From positions 1 to 63,438 of the forward strand of contig NZ_JAAFZA010000032.1 in assembly GCF_015356865.1 (NCBI RefSeq): a stretch of DNA of 63,438 nucleotides. Direction: 5' to 3'. The notes under the pieces are model-generated. The model ran no database searches. It was not told the origin of the DNA and worked only from the letters and a program-made list of their open reading frames with translations. Below, piece after piece: positions 62,629-63,438 of the stretch. The DNA comes from Catenulispora pinisilvae. GTDB lineage: Bacteria; Actinomycetota; Actinomycetes; Streptomycetales; Catenulisporaceae. The translations under genes and the position numbers were made by a program. Position 1 is the first letter of the stretch. Each line of letters opens with the position of its first letter.

Positions 62629-63438
62629 TCAGGGCCGCCCCTTCGGCAGCTCCGGCGGCTGCCTCCGAGGCGGCCCGCCCGCGGCCTCACCGGGCTCCGG
62701 CGCACGCCGTGGCTGCGGCGGCTCAACCCGCCGCAGCTCCCCCGGCCGCGGCGCCCGGCCCGACTCCGTCGGCCCACCATCGCGCGGCTCCGGGCTCCCC
62801 GGCCGCGGCACCCACTCGGTCCCGGGCGCCGGGGCGCCACGCTGCGCCTTGCGCGAACGCTCAGCCTCAGCCCGCTCCCGCCGCGATACCTTCCGCGGCT
62901 GCGGCTGCGGCTGCGACTGCGGCTGTTCGGCATCGGGCCGCTCGGCTCGCCGGGGAGCCTTGCGCGGCTCGGGCGTCTTCCCAGCCTGCTTCGCCGCGCG
63001 GCGCAACCGCCCGGACCCCGGCTCCGATCGCCCCTGCTCGCCAGGCGCCGGATCGGCAGGACGCCACAACCGCGCCGAGTCCGCGCCACCGACCGGCTCC
63101 GCACCCCGCGCCGGCTTCCCCGAGCGCTCCGACTGCCGCGGACCCGCCTGCCGCCGATCCGCGTCCTCGCCCCGCCCCGGCTTGCCGGCTCGCCGCAACC
63201 GCCCGGAACCCGACTCGGGCCCCGAATCAGCAGCCTGCCGTCGCTCAGCCTCCCGCTCACCTCGCGCCGGATCTCCGGCCCGCCGAAGCCGTTCGGGACC
63301 GGTCAGCGACCCCGAACTTCCCTCGGGCCGCATGCCTGCCCGCTCACCACCCCGCGCCGGTTCTCCGGCTCGCCGCAGTCGCTCGGGACTCGTCTCCCGC
63401 CCCGACCCCGCTGCCGACCGCCGCTCAGCATCCTGCCG
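62629..63438 (-). CDS. C-terminal part of Pro/Arg-rich repetitive protein (runs off right edge)
   Basis: The frame is open from the right edge to the stop at 62629, at least 269 codons. It is a low-complexity sequence with a degenerate repeat of about 30-40 residues around ERLRRAGEPARG / GRLRRAGKPGRG / GRLRRAAKQAGK, followed by Pro/Gln/Arg-rich sequence ending PRRQPPELPKGRP. There is no membrane segment in the visible part. An internal ATG at 63333 is not the start, because the repeat continues upstream. It is likely an intrinsically disordered, basic tail of a larger protein; function unknown. Confidence 0.6.
   Translation of the reverse strand, partial: RQDAERRSAAGSGRETSPERLRRAGEPARGGERAGMRPEGSSGSLTGPERLRRAGDPARGEREAERRQAADSGPESGSGRLRRAGKPGRGEDADRRQAGPRQSERSGKPARGAEPVGGADSARLWRPADPAPGEQGRSEPGSGRLRRAAKQAGKTPEPRKAPRRAERPDAEQPQSQPQPQPRKVSRRERAEAERSRKAQRGAPAPGTEWVPRPGSPEPRDGGPTESGRAPRPGELRRVEPPQPRRAPEPGEAAGGPPRRQPPELPKGRP

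Overview
The window is a high-GC actinomycete chromosome segment. Most GTG/ATG starts are coupled by ATGA or GTGA overlaps. Several landmarks point to a Streptomyces- or Catenulispora-like organism: a BldC developmental regulator, a Val/Leu/Phe dehydrogenase, a DUF3073 protein and a dispersed purine locus in the order purM-purF...purL-purQ-purS...purC...purB...purD. The genus cannot be fixed from sequence alone.

Layout. Positions 1-5300 (minus strand) hold an OmpR-type two-component system, then a lipoprotein, a membrane-fusion adaptor, a MacB-like ATPase and the start of a permease that runs off the left edge. Positions 5400-12500 are small regulator/enzyme pairs: EthD/AraC, VOC/WYL, an alpha/beta hydrolase with a candidate leader peptide, and MarR/DHA2 efflux with twin palindromic operators. 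Positions 12600-20750 hold a Ro60/TROVE protein, a fatty-acid hydroxylase-type enzyme, a PhyH dioxygenase, an F420-type oxidoreductase, a methyltransferase, a sugar porter broken by one extra 8-bp repeat, a JAMM protease and a TfoX-C protein. Positions 20800-33600 hold a zinc-ribbon/peptidoglycan-binding protein, LysR, TetR/MMPL, an M18 aminopeptidase, a BlaR1-like M56 protease with BlaI divergent from cydAB, and a secreted CBM2-GH18 chitinase. Positions 34000-41600 are the bldC/vdh/DUF3073/purM/purF core. It carries two inverted copies of a long palindromic element that abut the stop codons of vdh and purM.

Positions 41700-43800 are a plus-strand island inside the purine block: a WXG-like protein, a helical NlpC/P60-like protein, and an ART-like/HEAT protein. 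Positions 43800-59200 contain purLQS, a TDT transporter, purC, a DrrAB-type ABC transporter with DUF4097 and RHH proteins, a near-consensus parS site, purB, a GT-C-like membrane glycosyltransferase, a degenerate M48-like membrane protein and purD. Positions 59250-63438 hold a second MarR/MFS pair, an isochorismatase-fold hydrolase, a hypothetical protein and the C-terminal part of a repetitive Pro/Arg-rich protein that runs off the right edge.

A recurring theme is short tandem-repeat expansion. Many genes carry in-frame repeat tracts (ARADQ, RGD, PFNHTE, NPAPA, VLSGEA, EGEG), and one 8-bp tract breaks a reading frame. No tRNA, rRNA, CRISPR array, insertion sequence or prophage was recognised.
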